Source: Thraustochytrium sp. TN22 (Eukaryota > Sar > Bigyra > Thraustochytrida > Thraustochytriidae). From it: a stretch of DNA of 64,000 nt. The number at the start of each line of letters is the position of its first letter. The stretch's first letter is position 1. The notes under the pieces were generated by a model. The model was not told where the DNA came from and did not search any database. It worked only from the letters and a program-made list of their open reading frames with translations. The position numbers and the translations under genes were made by a program. Positions 26,801-36,000 of the stretch are shown here, piece by piece. The stretch is taken from NCBI GenBank assembly GCA_013306675.1, contig JABLUY010000104.1, forward strand, positions 55,121 to 119,120, given 5' to 3'.

Positions 26801-28011
26801 GTGACAATGACCTTCATCGAGGCGGCGTCCCAGACGTGGATCTTGGGCGGGTTGCCGCGCTCGCCCGTGGCCACCGTGTTGCCATCCGGGTGCAGTGCCA
26901 GGCTGCGAATTTCGTCCGTGTGGTCCAGGTTGAAGCGCTGCTCGTGCGCGTCCAGGCTGTACACGACGCCCACGCAGGCCGCGTGATACAGCAGGTCGCC
27001 GCCGGCCGTGTAGCGCAGCGTGCCGCGCGCGTGCTGCGCCGAGTAGCCGTGCACCCAGTCGAGCTGCATGGCATCTTGGTCCGGCTGCGAGGCCTTGACC
27101 GTGGGTGGCTGGGAGGGCACGGTCATGGTGGCCGTCTCCATCCAGGGCCGCGCGAGCTGCGCCGCTGCCTCGCGCTCCGCCTTGGTAGGCCTGGCCACCT
27201 TGAAACTATCTGGATCACGCGCCGGCACTTCGGGCCCGGGGCGCTCGCACGGCGCCGCCTCCTCCATGAGGACGGTCTCAAGCGTCTCGTTTGCTGCGAA
27301 GAGGTTGCGCTTGGCGGCTCGCGGCGCGGACGAAGCGGCGTCGGCACCTGCGCCAGCGCCGGCCGCGGCTGCCGCCGCCGCGGCCAGGGCCGAGGGGAAC
27401 TGCTCGAGAGCACGAAAGTCGGGCGTGTCGTCGAAGAAGGCGGTCCACGCAATGACCTCTGGCGTCGAGCAGCAGTAGTCAACAAACTCCTCGCAGGTGA
27501 TGCGCACATCCTCGGTCTTGCCGGTGCGGCGGAAGGCCTCCTTGGCGATCTGCTCGATGCGCACCTCTTCGGGCACGGGCGTCTCCTGGTCGAGCTTGCA
27601 CAAGCCGGTGGCGCATGACTTGAGCAACAGCGTGAGCTCGTCGACAGTGATCTCGCCGCTCTCATCAAAGTCGTAGCACATGAAGCAAAAACGCGCCTTG
27701 TCGCGCAGCTCCATGCCCGAGAGCATGCACAGCGTCACAAGCGCCTCGAGCGAGTCCACGAGATTGTTGCGGTCCGTGTCCAGTGCCACAAAGACCTCCT
27801 CGACGGATTTGAGGATGACCTGTTTGGGCCCGTGCATAAAGGTCGTGTTCTGCAGCGCCATGCAAATCTCCGTCAGCTCGTCCACATTGATGCCAAAGCC
27901 CTCCGCCACGTCGTTGAACGCCTCCCAGAGCAGGTACACGCCCTGCTGGTCCAAGCTCGCGAACGGCTGCGCCGCCGCGCGCAAGCGTGCCTTGCCCAGG
28001 AGCTGGCCCAT
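20848..28011 (-). CDS. EF-hand protein with three EML (HELP/WD40) modules
   Basis: The 2387-residue product begins MGQLLGKA, a possible myristoylation signal. An EF-hand region follows, with loops DTDRNNLVDSLE (about 77-88) and the canonical DFDESGEITVDE (about 113-124). After a linker come three EML modules. They start at about 314 (LDWVHGYSAQHARGTLRY), 1089 (LEWVHGCNAQSTRNSVVY) and 1750 (LDFVYGHRSHDVRNNLRY), each a HELP motif followed by about 11-13 WD40 repeats in tandem propellers. EML proteins bind microtubules through the HELP/TAPE propeller. Three modules resemble EML5/EML6, which lack EF-hands; the addition suggests calcium control and membrane attachment. Acidic linkers separate the modules (for example near 24830-25160). 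The long intact single frame shows strong selection against introns here. Confidence 0.93.
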   Translation of the reverse strand: MGQLLGKARLRAAAQPFASLDQQGVYLLWEAFNDVAEGFGINVDELTEICMALQNTTFMHGPKQVILKSVEEVFVALDTDRNNLVDSLEALVTLCMLSGMELRDKARFCFMCYDFDESGEITVDELTLLLKSCATGLCKLDQETPVPEEVRIEQIAKEAFRRTGKTEDVRITCEEFVDYCCSTPEVIAWTAFFDDTPDFRALEQFPSALAAAAAAAAGAGAGADAASSAPRAAKRNLFAANETLETVLMEEAAPCERPGPEVPARDPDSFKVARPTKAEREAAAQLARPWMETATMTVPSQPPTVKASQPDQDAMQLDWVHGYSAQHARGTLRYTAGGDLLYHAACVGVVYSLDAHEQRFNLDHTDEIRSLALHPDGNTVATGERGNPPKIHVWDAASMKVIVTLRGAHTGAVGCLAFSPEQDGRWLVSVGQDAEHTVALYDWARRELIFKAAASRSRVLDCVFRWPARDAAAGAPPAFVTCGENHMSFWNQDNNRRQKQGVFGKIGAPQPMLCLACHPKNNRIISGSLSGHLYVWDANRNLQRTIKAHDSAVNALHFHTSALLSGGADGKVRLWSLDLEQGAIFDVSGLGSLLPGVASVCYSEDASKILVGTRAGEIFEMSAEDGSNLHPGPLGTGHFFGELHGLAMHPHKPEYCTVGDDQTVRIWDLQTRRMVRMVKLDTKARACAYAPDGSLIAVGLGGTGPGVHGGASKKDGAFVILNEADLCIVHEARDSKKWIAEVKFSADGDTLAIGSSDHSIYLYNVEDFASKGKAKGHHGALRNIDFSEDNQCLQSDCAAGDLLFWNANTGEQYKKPSTMRDVDWATQTVPVGYACKGMWGAPGALDVLSVDRAHSTRIIIAGDRVGRLRLFRNPVPESSQGFHEFRGHASAVRRVRFAFDDTFAVSVGQNDRCLLQWRHESDVAGSSVGGGAGAGAGGSQVQGAGAETDAAPAAAPAPEEDDEQAMYVHDPDSEDELDYLDGAILDRDEVRDAIYNRKDDRAAALDPRLADDGYLDDTDEEREELYEELRNKRGGGGGGGGGEDAAAEGGDEGGDEALPERPWVRLAVAPTIPPREDTTAPEEDMTLEWVHGCNAQSTRNSVVYLSNGDIAYPAASLGVILGKQGGGVQRFFTDHTDEVVCMCLHPEGKLLATAQMGREPKIVVWDSETMEAVQTLSGFHKRGVGALRFSRDGDRLVSAGMDDEHRIAVYDWRNGIVSVQCRGGQDKVLGVDFRPDGLGLVQCGINHVKFHELRGRNVVTRRGLLGKKGKLQVFYSIAWAGTRAVVSTADGHLYAFDGRTLHQSVKGHEGGVLCMYSCGEGLVSGGKDGFVRLWTPGLEMKAQFEVSQGQHSIRSVCWSPEDNRIVVATRACEILEISAADGTDVNGGVPVIQGHFKHELWGLAMHPTKPEYCTVGDDQTLRVWEIASHKVLRSVKLDTMARAVTYSPDGSKIAVGLGARVGKGRQKKDGSFVVFNEKDLVMVHEGRNSKQWITDIKYSPDGATLAVGSYDNCVYLYDIGGGYAVKGVYEGHNSFVTHLDVSVDGQFVQSNCGAYELKYFDANSGTDIPAVSTLKDVQWASWTCPLGWPVKGVHPPTARTEINAVHRSASGKLLACADEFGRLDLLRYPCTDPVAGRKTYRGHAGDVRNVRFSCDEAYAISVGGADRCVMQWRLELAEEEVAVAAGDSGRDSDLVLEAKGAGPDGVKGSGEGEFVAVRPWLSAVVPPTGAPSASEHGEDAPEGVRLELDFVYGHRSHDVRNNLRYNCNGQIVYFAAAVGIVYDKALHEQRFYMGHDGRPVVSLAMHPSGKFVATGEGSCTNRRRPGGATRVHIWDAMTGALVMKLPALHTTAASQLCFSADGSRLVSVGEDENHTLLVWRSDSGTWTDTKLQAKAMGGQQKVLFALFQGSADLTTGGVNHIIFWKLNGGVLTPRRGIFGRKGKVQPLLCAATLEGVGAAAKVATGTVTGHLYVWSDHEVIKSVKAHDRSVNAIHACPMGIATGSKDGVVKLWDSKLSPVRTFDMSEALPVPHRPPVRSVCWDSVRGVVLVGTQGSEIYELSTANLSVTLVSQGHAMDELHGLAPSPTDPTLVATAGDDQTVRLWDTSKRRMIAERNVGCMTRAICWSPDGSMLGIGLGGTVGRGRQKKDGVVMVLRASREGLDLIHETRDSKDWIADAKFSPDGETLAIASYDNKIYLYDVNKNFELRAKCEGHNSFVLHVDFSEDSEYVRSNCGGYDLLFHKVEDGALVNSPSMLKDLNWATTTCCLCWPVQGIWPEVTDATVYNACDAAPDAKLVAAADDRGFLRLFNYPAITKGAHDVRARAHVSQVMNVRFTKARDYVLTAGGPDRVLCQWRLVLDPKRLSGANAARLGDAAANDEEAEETKG

Positions 28012-28671
28012 GCTCCTCCTTGCGCGAGCGCGAGCGCGAGCGCGAGCACCAGCGCGAGCGCCAACCTCTTCTTTGACGGGCTCCGCGACAATCTGCTCGC
28101 CGGCTCGTCAGCTCGCCAGCTCGCCAGGCTGTCGCGGTCGCGCCGCCCCGGCGCCGGCGCCTCACGCCCCGGCTCCCGACCTGCCTGGCGCCGCGCGCCG
28201 CGTACTTGGCCGCCACGACCACCGCGCCAGACCCGTTACGGCCACCTGGTGCCCATGTGATCAACTCCAGGGCCACAACGTCTGCCTTCTTCTTTCCTCC
28301 TCAGGCTTTGCTCATGCTGCCAGTGGGGCAGGCTCGCTCTAAGCCAGCTAGCTAGCTAGCGAGCAACTCACTGTCAGTTCGGAGGAAGATCCCGTGTGAC
28401 GAGGAGGACGGCAGCCAGGAGGACAGCAAGAGGCCCGCAGGGTCGATAAAGAACAACAGCAGCAGCAATCACAACAACAACAACAGAAGAGATGGATTTT
28501 TTTCGAGGATGAATGGGCGAGTGAACGAAGGATGCATGGGGCGCGTTCGCCTCCTTTTCAATCCCTCGCTCGTTGCGACACAGGGGGGGGTGGGAAGGGG
28601 CGGGGAAAGAGGAAAGCCTCGTGGACGTGGGTAGGGGATCAACAAAGGCGAGAAGGGATCAGGTATCGGGA
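28012..28671. other. Intergenic region upstream of the EML gene
   Basis: GCGCGA hexamers (about 28022-28056) lie just upstream of the EML start. An AGCTAGCTAGCTAG run is at 28344-28359 and a CAACAGCAGCAG/CAACAA run at about 28449-28483. No gene is seen. Confidence 0.6.
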
Positions 28672-30171
28672 TCAGGTATCGTACTTCTCAACGCGGAAGA
28701 TCTTGCCCGAGGTGACGGACTTGAGCTGCGAGGTGGTGGCGGCGGCCTCGACGGCGCGGTCCGGGTCCTTGATCTGCAAAAGCTCGGCGATCTCGTCGTC
28801 GATGATGTCGATCTGCTCCTGCAGGTGAGCAATGTGGGTCGTCTTGACCTCGAGCTTGGTCTCGAGCTTGAGCAGCGTGGAGCGCAGGTCTTCGACGAAC
28901 ATGTCGAGCAGCTCGCGGTCTAGCATGACCTGCTCCGCGTCAGTATTGTCCGGCGGCGGGGCGCGCGGCTCAGGCGGCGGCGGGATGACCCAGGGCACGT
29001 CCTTGGCAGTCACGAAACGGTCCGTGGAGTGCATCGAGTTGCGCTGGCCCGAGCGCTGGCTCGTGGCGTACAGCTTCGCCAGCCGCGTGACGCCCTTGGA
29101 CAGCACGTTGGTGGCACGCACCTTGGACACCTGCTTCTTGAGCGGCGGAGGCCGAAAGGCCGACGCCGGCGGCGGCGCGTTGGGCGCATAAGGCGCTCCG
29201 GCCCCACCGGCGCCGGAGGAGTCCTCCTCCTCGCTGTCGGGCGGCCCGTTCAACGAATGCGATCGCGAGGAGAGGGACGGTGGCACGCGAATGGGCCGGT
29301 ACGAGTGGCGGCCGAGGCTGAGACGCATGTGCGAGCGCACGTAGCCTGAGGCGCGCTCGCGCGGCGGCGGCTCCAGCGGCGGCGCCGGCTCTTCCAGCGG
29401 CGGAGGTGGCGGCCAGTACACGGGGCCGTTGCTGCGCGCGCCATGGTGCGTCTCCGCAGTCGCGCCCACCGTCACAAAGAGCGTGGCGGCAGGAAGCTCG
29501 TCGTCCGGATTCTCGCCGTCCTCTTCCTCGCGGCCCGTTGCAGACATGCCATGGAACTCGTGCTTGATGAGCGCCACGTCCGCCGTGCCCTTGCGGCGCG
29601 CCTTCATGTGCTTCTTCTTCCTGCCGTCAGCGCCAAAGTCGCCCATGAACTTGACGCCGTAGTTTTCGCCGCTCGTCAACAGCTCGAGCTCCGCCTCGCT
29701 GAGCAGCTCCGCCACCGACAGCTGGCTCGGCGGCACGTTGCCCGTGATACTAAGGTAGCGCAGGTCGCCTTCGGTGCGCAGCCGCGACGAGCCGTCGCGC
29801 ATGATGCGCGGCCGCATCGTGGACTCATCGTCCGAGTCCGAGTCTGACTCCGAGTCGGAGTCGTACTCGGCCGCGAACATGAAGCCCTCCTGCTCGTCCC
29901 ACGAGTCGACCTCCTCCTCGGAGCCCAGGCGGTTGCTCAGGCCGCGCAGCAGCGCTTCGGCCGGGTTCTTGAAGTAGAACTCAAGGGCACCCGGGTCCGC
30001 GCCGCTTGACACCGCGGCGTCGCGCTCCTGCGACGCCACGCGCTCCCCGGTGCTCTGCGCGCCGCGCTGCCGGTTGCGCCGCCGCTGGCTGCGCCGCTTC
30101 TTTTGCTTGTTCTTGCTGTCATCGTCCTTGACGGACTGGATCGCCTTGTCCAGCTCCAAGCCCAGGTCCAT
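28672..30171 (-). CDS. Unrecognised 499-residue protein with C-terminal coiled coil
   Basis: The product opens MDLGLELDKAIQSVKDDD, followed by a strongly basic patch (about 20-40, KKRRSQRRRNRQRG) that could act as a nuclear localisation signal. An acidic Ser/Asp stretch encoded near 29830-29870 follows, then a Pro-rich middle (PPPPPLEEPAPPLEPPP, encoded near 29350-29410). The C-terminal 90 residues hold a coiled coil containing LDRELLDMFVEDLRSTLLKL and IAHLQEQIDIIDDEIAELLQ. No domain family is recognised. Composition and the ATG in good position make it a convincing gene; function is unknown. Its coding strand has a (GGCGC)n run about 180 bases upstream. Confidence 0.75.
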   Translation of the reverse strand: MDLGLELDKAIQSVKDDDSKNKQKKRRSQRRRNRQRGAQSTGERVASQERDAAVSSGADPGALEFYFKNPAEALLRGLSNRLGSEEEVDSWDEQEGFMFAAEYDSDSESDSDSDDESTMRPRIMRDGSSRLRTEGDLRYLSITGNVPPSQLSVAELLSEAELELLTSGENYGVKFMGDFGADGRKKKHMKARRKGTADVALIKHEFHGMSATGREEEDGENPDDELPAATLFVTVGATAETHHGARSNGPVYWPPPPPLEEPAPPLEPPPRERASGYVRSHMRLSLGRHSYRPIRVPPSLSSRSHSLNGPPDSEEEDSSGAGGAGAPYAPNAPPPASAFRPPPLKKQVSKVRATNVLSKGVTRLAKLYATSQRSGQRNSMHSTDRFVTAKDVPWVIPPPPEPRAPPPDNTDAEQVMLDRELLDMFVEDLRSTLLKLETKLEVKTTHIAHLQEQIDIIDDEIAELLQIKDPDRAVEAAATTSQLKSVTSGKIFRVEKYDT

Positions 30172-30521
30172 GTTGCCTCCGGCTCTGCTTGCTTTCCAGC
30201 TTTTCGTGGTCCCTCTCGTAGCCGGCTAGCTCGCCCGGGTCCCTCGCCGCGCCCTGCTTGTGCGTCGCTCGCTCACGGTCCTGGCGCGCAGAGACGCAGA
30301 GGCGCGGGGCACTTGGCGGGCGGGGGCGACCGCGCTTTGCGCGCGCGCGCCGCGCCGCGCCGCGCCGCGCCGCCGCGCGAGCTGGGGCGGGCCCTGACCA
30401 CGCGCGTGCCGTACGGCGCGTGCGTGCACCCCGGATTCACGCCTCCTCGAGCGCCTCGCGGGCGCGGGCGCGGGCGCGGGCGCCTCGGGGCCGAGCGCGC
30501 CGTGGCCTGCGCGGCCCTCGC

Positions 30522-30560
<39 letters not shown>

Positions 30561-31906
30561 GCGCGCAGGAGGAGTCTGCCCGCGGTATTCGGAGCGGCGA
30601 GGCGGCGTGGCGAGGTCTCCAGCCCAGCCGGGCGCAGACGCGCAGCCTACCCCTCCCGGGTGGGGGGTGCACGCAGGCGGTCCCCGCCGGAGGGGGGCTC
30701 AGAGGGACGTCTTTGGGCGACTGTGCAAGCGGTGCGTCACTTGCGCGGTGTGGACTGTGCAAGTCAAGGCGGCAGCGTCTAACTACAAGCTGCCTACTTG
30801 ACTGACTGTGAATGACTTTCAATCAAGTGCGCCAGCCAGCCAGCTGTGCCGGCCACGGAGCCCCTCGAGAGACACTCCTCGGCCCGGAGCGTCAAGCAAG
30901 CTCAGGCTGAGCACTCTCGGTTGGGCCAGTGCGTGGTAAGACTCACTGATCGACTCAGACTCGGAGAGGTCGGGTGTTGCCTGCCAGCTGGTCGGATGGC
31001 CGCGAATGAGGAGCGGAAGCCATGCTGGATGTGAGTCACGAACGTTGGAGATGAGCAAGGGTGGTCACGAACGCATTGCGGAGTCCCAGGCCAGCAGGCG
31101 GATGCATTGATGCAAGCAAGTCCGCACTCGGCTACACGCTGCGCCAGAAGGTCCTAGTCGGCGGCACGGCCAACAGTTTCGTCCAGGTTGACTTGGGTGC
31201 GGAGGGCAACTTGAAGAGCGCCATGCTTGCCACACAAGCGCCGCGGTCTTGCCCGCCGTTGCTAGTTCACTCGCGAGACAGGGCGTCCCACTCCTGGGCG
31301 TGGCCCAACTTGCAGCCAGCCGTGGCCGGCCGCGCGCTTGGAATTGCGCATTCGCTCTCACAGTCAGGCAGGCTGTCACGACTAGAGAACGAGAAAGCGA
31401 ACCAGGCGCGCGCCCGGTTAGAGCCACTCCGAGGCGGACGAATTCGGAGGGGGTGGGGCGGCCAGTGGGGAGGGGCGCTGCGCGGGGCAGCGGGGCGGGG
31501 CGGGGCACAGGCTCGAAGCAGGACGTGGAGCTGTCCCTCTTGCGCGTTGGGCAAGGCACGCAGGGAGAGGTTCATTCGTGACGGACGGCCAACACCAGGG
31601 CGGCCAGTGCGTGCAGCACGTTGAAGAAGTCGGAGGTCTCTGCTTTGCTGCTTATCTCCTTGCTCGCTCGCTTGCTTGGCTTCCTGTCTGCCTATCCCTG
31701 CTGGCGCAGAGCGGCGACGGTAGCGTCGCGGCGTGGAGGCGGCAGCGAGGTCGCGGCGAAGGCGCGGGCAGCGCGCGCGGCCGCGCACGGTCGAGCTCCG
31801 GCACAGCGTGCAGTCAGGCAAGGCCAGTCCGGAGACGGAGGAGACGCGCTGACCGGAGGCGGCTGGACTCGCGTCAGCCCTCGCTCCCCTTCTCCTCGTC
31901 ATCACC
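30172..31906. other. Long intergenic region between divergent genes
   Basis: No gene is recognised in these 1.7 kb. It has (GCCGC)n at 30350-30377, GCGGGC hexamers at 30465-30487, a CCG run at about 30527-30557, and GGGGC pentamers at about 31483-31508. Less GC-rich segments near 30780-31260 show no domain in any frame. Confidence 0.5.
30350..30377 (-). repeat. (GGCGC)n pentamer run upstream of the gene at 30171
   Basis: About five GGCGC units on the coding strand of the minus-strand gene that starts at 30171. Confidence 0.8.
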
Positions 31907-32743
31907 ATGGAGGAGACAACGGAGTCGCTCCTGATGCCGATGGAGTTCCTGCAGCCCATCGAAGCGATCCAGCCCATTAACCTGGTGCACGAGCACAGCG
32001 TTGCGACGGCCTCAGCTCCTTCGTCGGCGGCGGCTGCAGCCGCGGCGGTGCCGGGGCGGTCAACGAGCGCCGACGACAGCGAGGAGCTGCCGGCGCCGCC
32101 GCGACTCGCCAACACGCCGCCCGCGACTCCGGGCGCCGGCGCGGCGTCACCTAACCCGGCCATGATGGCCGGGTCGCCCGTGCCCGGGTCGTCGTCGCCC
32201 ATGAGGCCCGGCGTCTTCCGCGACGCGGGTCGGCAGAGCAGTGTGCGCATTGCCACCGGCGCGGAGGCGGAGGCCGGCTGCTACCTGACCTTTGACCCAG
32301 TCAGCGAGGGCACCCTCTTCTTGAACTGGAGCGAGACGCACGTGGCGGACGCAGTGGCCTTCTTCCGGCCCGGCAAGCCGGTGGCCAAGTTCAAGTACAA
32401 GCAGAACGGCGGCAAGAGCGAGCTCATCCGCAATCTGCGCGGAGGTACCGGCAAGGGCATGAAGCGCTACTACCAGGGCTGGACGCAGTTTGTCAAGCTG
32501 GCGCGCGACAACCAGGCCGAGCTCGTCGTTTGGAACAAGCGAAACGACGTCGGCGTTTACTATCTCGACAAGGCGAACGCTGTCTGCACGCTTGAAAGCA
32601 GCCGCCCCATTGACACGGCCCTCATCCATGCGGTGGCCGTCATGGGCCCGGGAAACGCCACTTTTTCTGGCGTCAACACTATGACGCGCGACTACTTCGC
32701 CGGCACCGGCAACCGCGAGGGCGCTGCTCTTCTTTTCAACTGA
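31907..32743 (+). CDS. Unrecognised 278-residue protein with a compact C-terminal domain
   Basis: The start is MEETTESLLMPMEFLQPIEA, followed by a low-complexity Ala/Pro/Ser region (about 35-105). The C-terminal 165 residues (from about GCYLTFDPVSEGTLFLNW) look like a folded beta-rich domain, with VAFFRPGKPVAKFKYKQNGG, YYQGWTQFVKLARDNQAELV, VWNKRNDVGVYYLD and an end rich in Gly/Asn/Thr. No family is recognised. Codon use matches neighbouring genes and the ATG follows a leader. It is convergent with the NCKAP1 gene, 274 bases between stops. It is probably a lineage-specific protein. Confidence 0.75.
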   Translation: MEETTESLLMPMEFLQPIEAIQPINLVHEHSVATASAPSSAAAAAAAVPGRSTSADDSEELPAPPRLANTPPATPGAGAASPNPAMMAGSPVPGSSSPMRPGVFRDAGRQSSVRIATGAEAEAGCYLTFDPVSEGTLFLNWSETHVADAVAFFRPGKPVAKFKYKQNGGKSELIRNLRGGTGKGMKRYYQGWTQFVKLARDNQAELVVWNKRNDVGVYYLDKANAVCTLESSRPIDTALIHAVAVMGPGNATFSGVNTMTRDYFAGTGNREGAALLFN

Positions 32744-33017
32744 TTATGCAACTGCAAGAGCCTCTGTAGTCTGTGTCACCCTTGTCCCGACCTTACTGAT
32801 ACCCAAGCGTACGCCGCGATGGATCATGGATGGCGAAGCAAGCGCACACTTGAGAGAAACACAACAGAAGGAAACGCTCTCCCATAGAACACCGGGTTAC
32901 GTTAGTTTGCCACGCCGAGGCTCCGAGTCGGCCGCGATTCTCGTACTTTTGACCTGGTGCCGAACTGTGTCTCTAAGAAAACTAAAACTGGTAAGATGAC
33001 TCCTAGTCTGCAATTGG

Positions 33018-36000
33018 CTAGGTGGCGACCGCAAATCCTTCAGAAGGGGCGAAATGCGCTGCACCGTCAACGCCTGCAAAACGCTCCCACGCCTTGGACT
33101 CTGCCACGACGAAGCGCGAGTACGCCGCCGCCGTCGCGTAGGGCTTCTTGGCTAAGGAGCACTCGCCAGCAGGTAGCAAAGCGGCGCCCGAGCCACCATC
33201 CATGGCGTCCGACGCAACCTCCATGTAGTAGTGCACGCCTTCCGGGACCCACATTTGCGACATGCGCGAGGCATGAGCGTGCAGATGGACCCAGGCGACG
33301 GCATCCAGGTGAGCACGCATGGCCCGGCGCAGATCCGCATCGACCTGAGCAGGCTCGCGCTGCGCAGGGGCGGCGAAGAGGACCCCAAGCACGCGACGAA
33401 GGGCGCCCGGGACGACGTGGAGATTATTAGCCAAGGCGCCAAGGCGGCGTACAGGGTCGGCGGACCGCCACGCCGGCGTGCATAGCGAGGCAGCCACCAG
33501 GTAGGGCAACAGACGCCAGAGGTCGAGGTCGCTCGTGGGAACGTCCGCGAGCGCCGCGGCGAGGTGGTCTGCGCCCGTGCGCGCCGGCCGCTCAGCACCG
33601 GTCGCCTCGAGGTGAACGGAGCGCAGCATGTCACAAAGCTCGAGCGCGTGCCCGGCGGTGACGAGCGCCGCCAGGCCGGCGCAGAGGTCGTCGCCGTGCT
33701 GCGCATAAAAGATATGAGCGAGCGGCCATAGGCGCCGCGAGTCGTCCTTCGCCACGGCGCCGCGCAGATCGTCCAGCGGCTGACGGGCTTTGCGCAGTGA
33801 CTCGAAGACCCTGCCGACCTGCGTGGTGACTACCGCTAGAAGGTGGCGCTCCACGACGCGCAAACCGCGGGCGCCAAGGAGCGTGGCGAGCGCCACCATC
33901 TCGGCGTGGCCGAGCCACTGCTCGGCGTCGATGGCGCTAAGCCCCATGAGCGAGGTCAGACGCTTGGAGTGGCGCAACTTTTGCACGAGCTCCCCGGGCG
34001 TCACGAAGCCGCCGCGGCAGGCCGAGAGCACAATACCCGGCACGCCAAGGCCTGTGGCCTGCATCGTCCAGGCCGGCGAGCTCGTGCAGCGACCGGGCGA
34101 GACCTTGAGCACGATGCCGTCCTTGCGCGGTGAGGTGCAGGTATCGGCGTTCACGCCGGTAGCACGCGCCTTGGACCTGCGCCGGGGGCTCTGGATCACG
34201 AATTGGGCTTCCCGGTGCTGGTGCTGGTGCTGCTGCACAGAGGACGCTGTGGGCGAGGGCAGGCCCACGCCGTCATGACGGTCGGCTGGGCGCACGGAGA
34301 AGGAGGCGGACGAGGAGGACAAGGCGGACGAGGAGGCGCCCGGTTGCTGCACGAAGGCACCTCCATCGCTCGCCGTGGCAAGCATGTTCTCCACGAAGTG
34401 CACGAGCCAGCCGGCAAACGTCTCGCTCAGGGTCGGCCACGAGTCGGAGGCGCGCACTGCGGTCCCGGCAGCGGGCTGGCGGCCCGGCGACCTAGGTCTG
34501 CGCGAGCGACCACGACTTGAGCCGCTGCCGTCGCTGCCGTCGCCGCCTACGGAGACGCCGCCGTCCCCGTCTAGGTTCTGGGACGCCGCCGCGCGATGCG
34601 CGCGCAGGTGCGCGGCGCTGGCCAGGCGCAGCGTCTCGCGCGGAACGCCGTTCATGGCGCCAAGAAAGGCCTCCCGCGTGCCGCCGCCATGCTCAAAGAG
34701 CACGCAGCGCACGATGTGCGTGTGGTCGAGGTCTGCGTAGTCGGCAGCGATTGCGAGAACCTCGTGTGCCGCTCGGATGCGGCGCAGCGCCTCGGAGGGC
34801 CGCTGCACGATGTCTCCATTCTTGCTGAAGAAGAGCGAATCCTCGACGCAGCGCGTGAACCAGCGCGCGAGCAGGTTCCGCACGTACTCGCGCGGCACGA
34901 GCTCGCGGTCCCAAATGACAATTGTAGGCGGCGTGTTGGCGACCAGGCCCTGGATAGTCTTCAGAAGGCAGTCCTGGACGTTCTTGAGCTCGGCGATGAC
35001 CGTCATGTTCTCTAGGCGGCTCTCGGCACCTGGGAAGAACTCCTTGCTGCGCCACTTTGCACCGGCGGCGATGCGCATCGCGCGGCCCTTGCTCGAGGCC
35101 GAAGCCGCGGTCGAGGGCGAGGACGGCGAGGACGACGGGGGCGACCTGGGCCCACCGGATGAGCCCATGGCGGCTGCGGTCACGGCCGCAAGCGCTGGAC
35201 CACCACCGCCGCCGCTGCCGCCGCCGCCACCACCACCAGGGCCGCTCGAGGTCGAGCTGCCGCGCCGACGCAGGGTCTTCATGGCGGCCGGGGGCTCCAG
35301 CGGGTCGGCCAGCACACGCAAGCGCGTCTCGAGCGCCGTGGACAGCCAGCCGTCAGCACGGTTCATGATGGCGCGCATGCGGCCATTGGCCGCCTGAATG
35401 GCCTGGTCCGAGGCCTGGCTCGCCTCTTCTGGGTTGAAGCGATGCAGCACGTGCACGGTGTCCTGGAGCACCTTGACAAAGGCAAAGACGGAGTCCAACT
35501 GCCGCCCCGCCGCGAGCGCGTCCTCAAGGGTGCGGTCCACGGAAGCGCCGAAGAAGAGGAGGTCACGCAGCGAGGAGACCTCACTAAGCATCCCGTACAG
35601 GTCCTCGACCAAGCGCGTATGCTGCGAGACAGCCACGACGCAGTTCATGGCGTCCACTTCCCAGCGGCCGCCCAGGGGCGACTTGGCTGCGTACAGCTTA
35701 AGCAGTGCCACCTCTGCCTGGTTGCAGAGCGCCTGCACGGCGCCGCCCGCATCCTCCGAGTCGGGGTCCGCTGGCGCCGAGGTGAGCTGCGCGCGCAGCG
35801 AGGCGAGGCGCGCTAAGGCCTCATCATCCTGCGCGGCGGCCGGCGCGCCCTGCAGCAGAGCGTCCAGATCGGCCACATCCATGCCGCGCAGGCACTCGGA
35901 ATGGTAGGAGCAAATAAAGAACTCGTTGGCCGCGACCAGGTCGGCCAGCTCCAGGTGTAGCGAGAGCAGCTTGCCCACGGTCACGTCACGGTACCGCGCG

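Noticed and set aside
30226-30822. Minus- and plus-strand frames in the 30.2-31.9 kb spacer
   Set aside because: Arg/Ala-rich on both strands with no recognisable domain.
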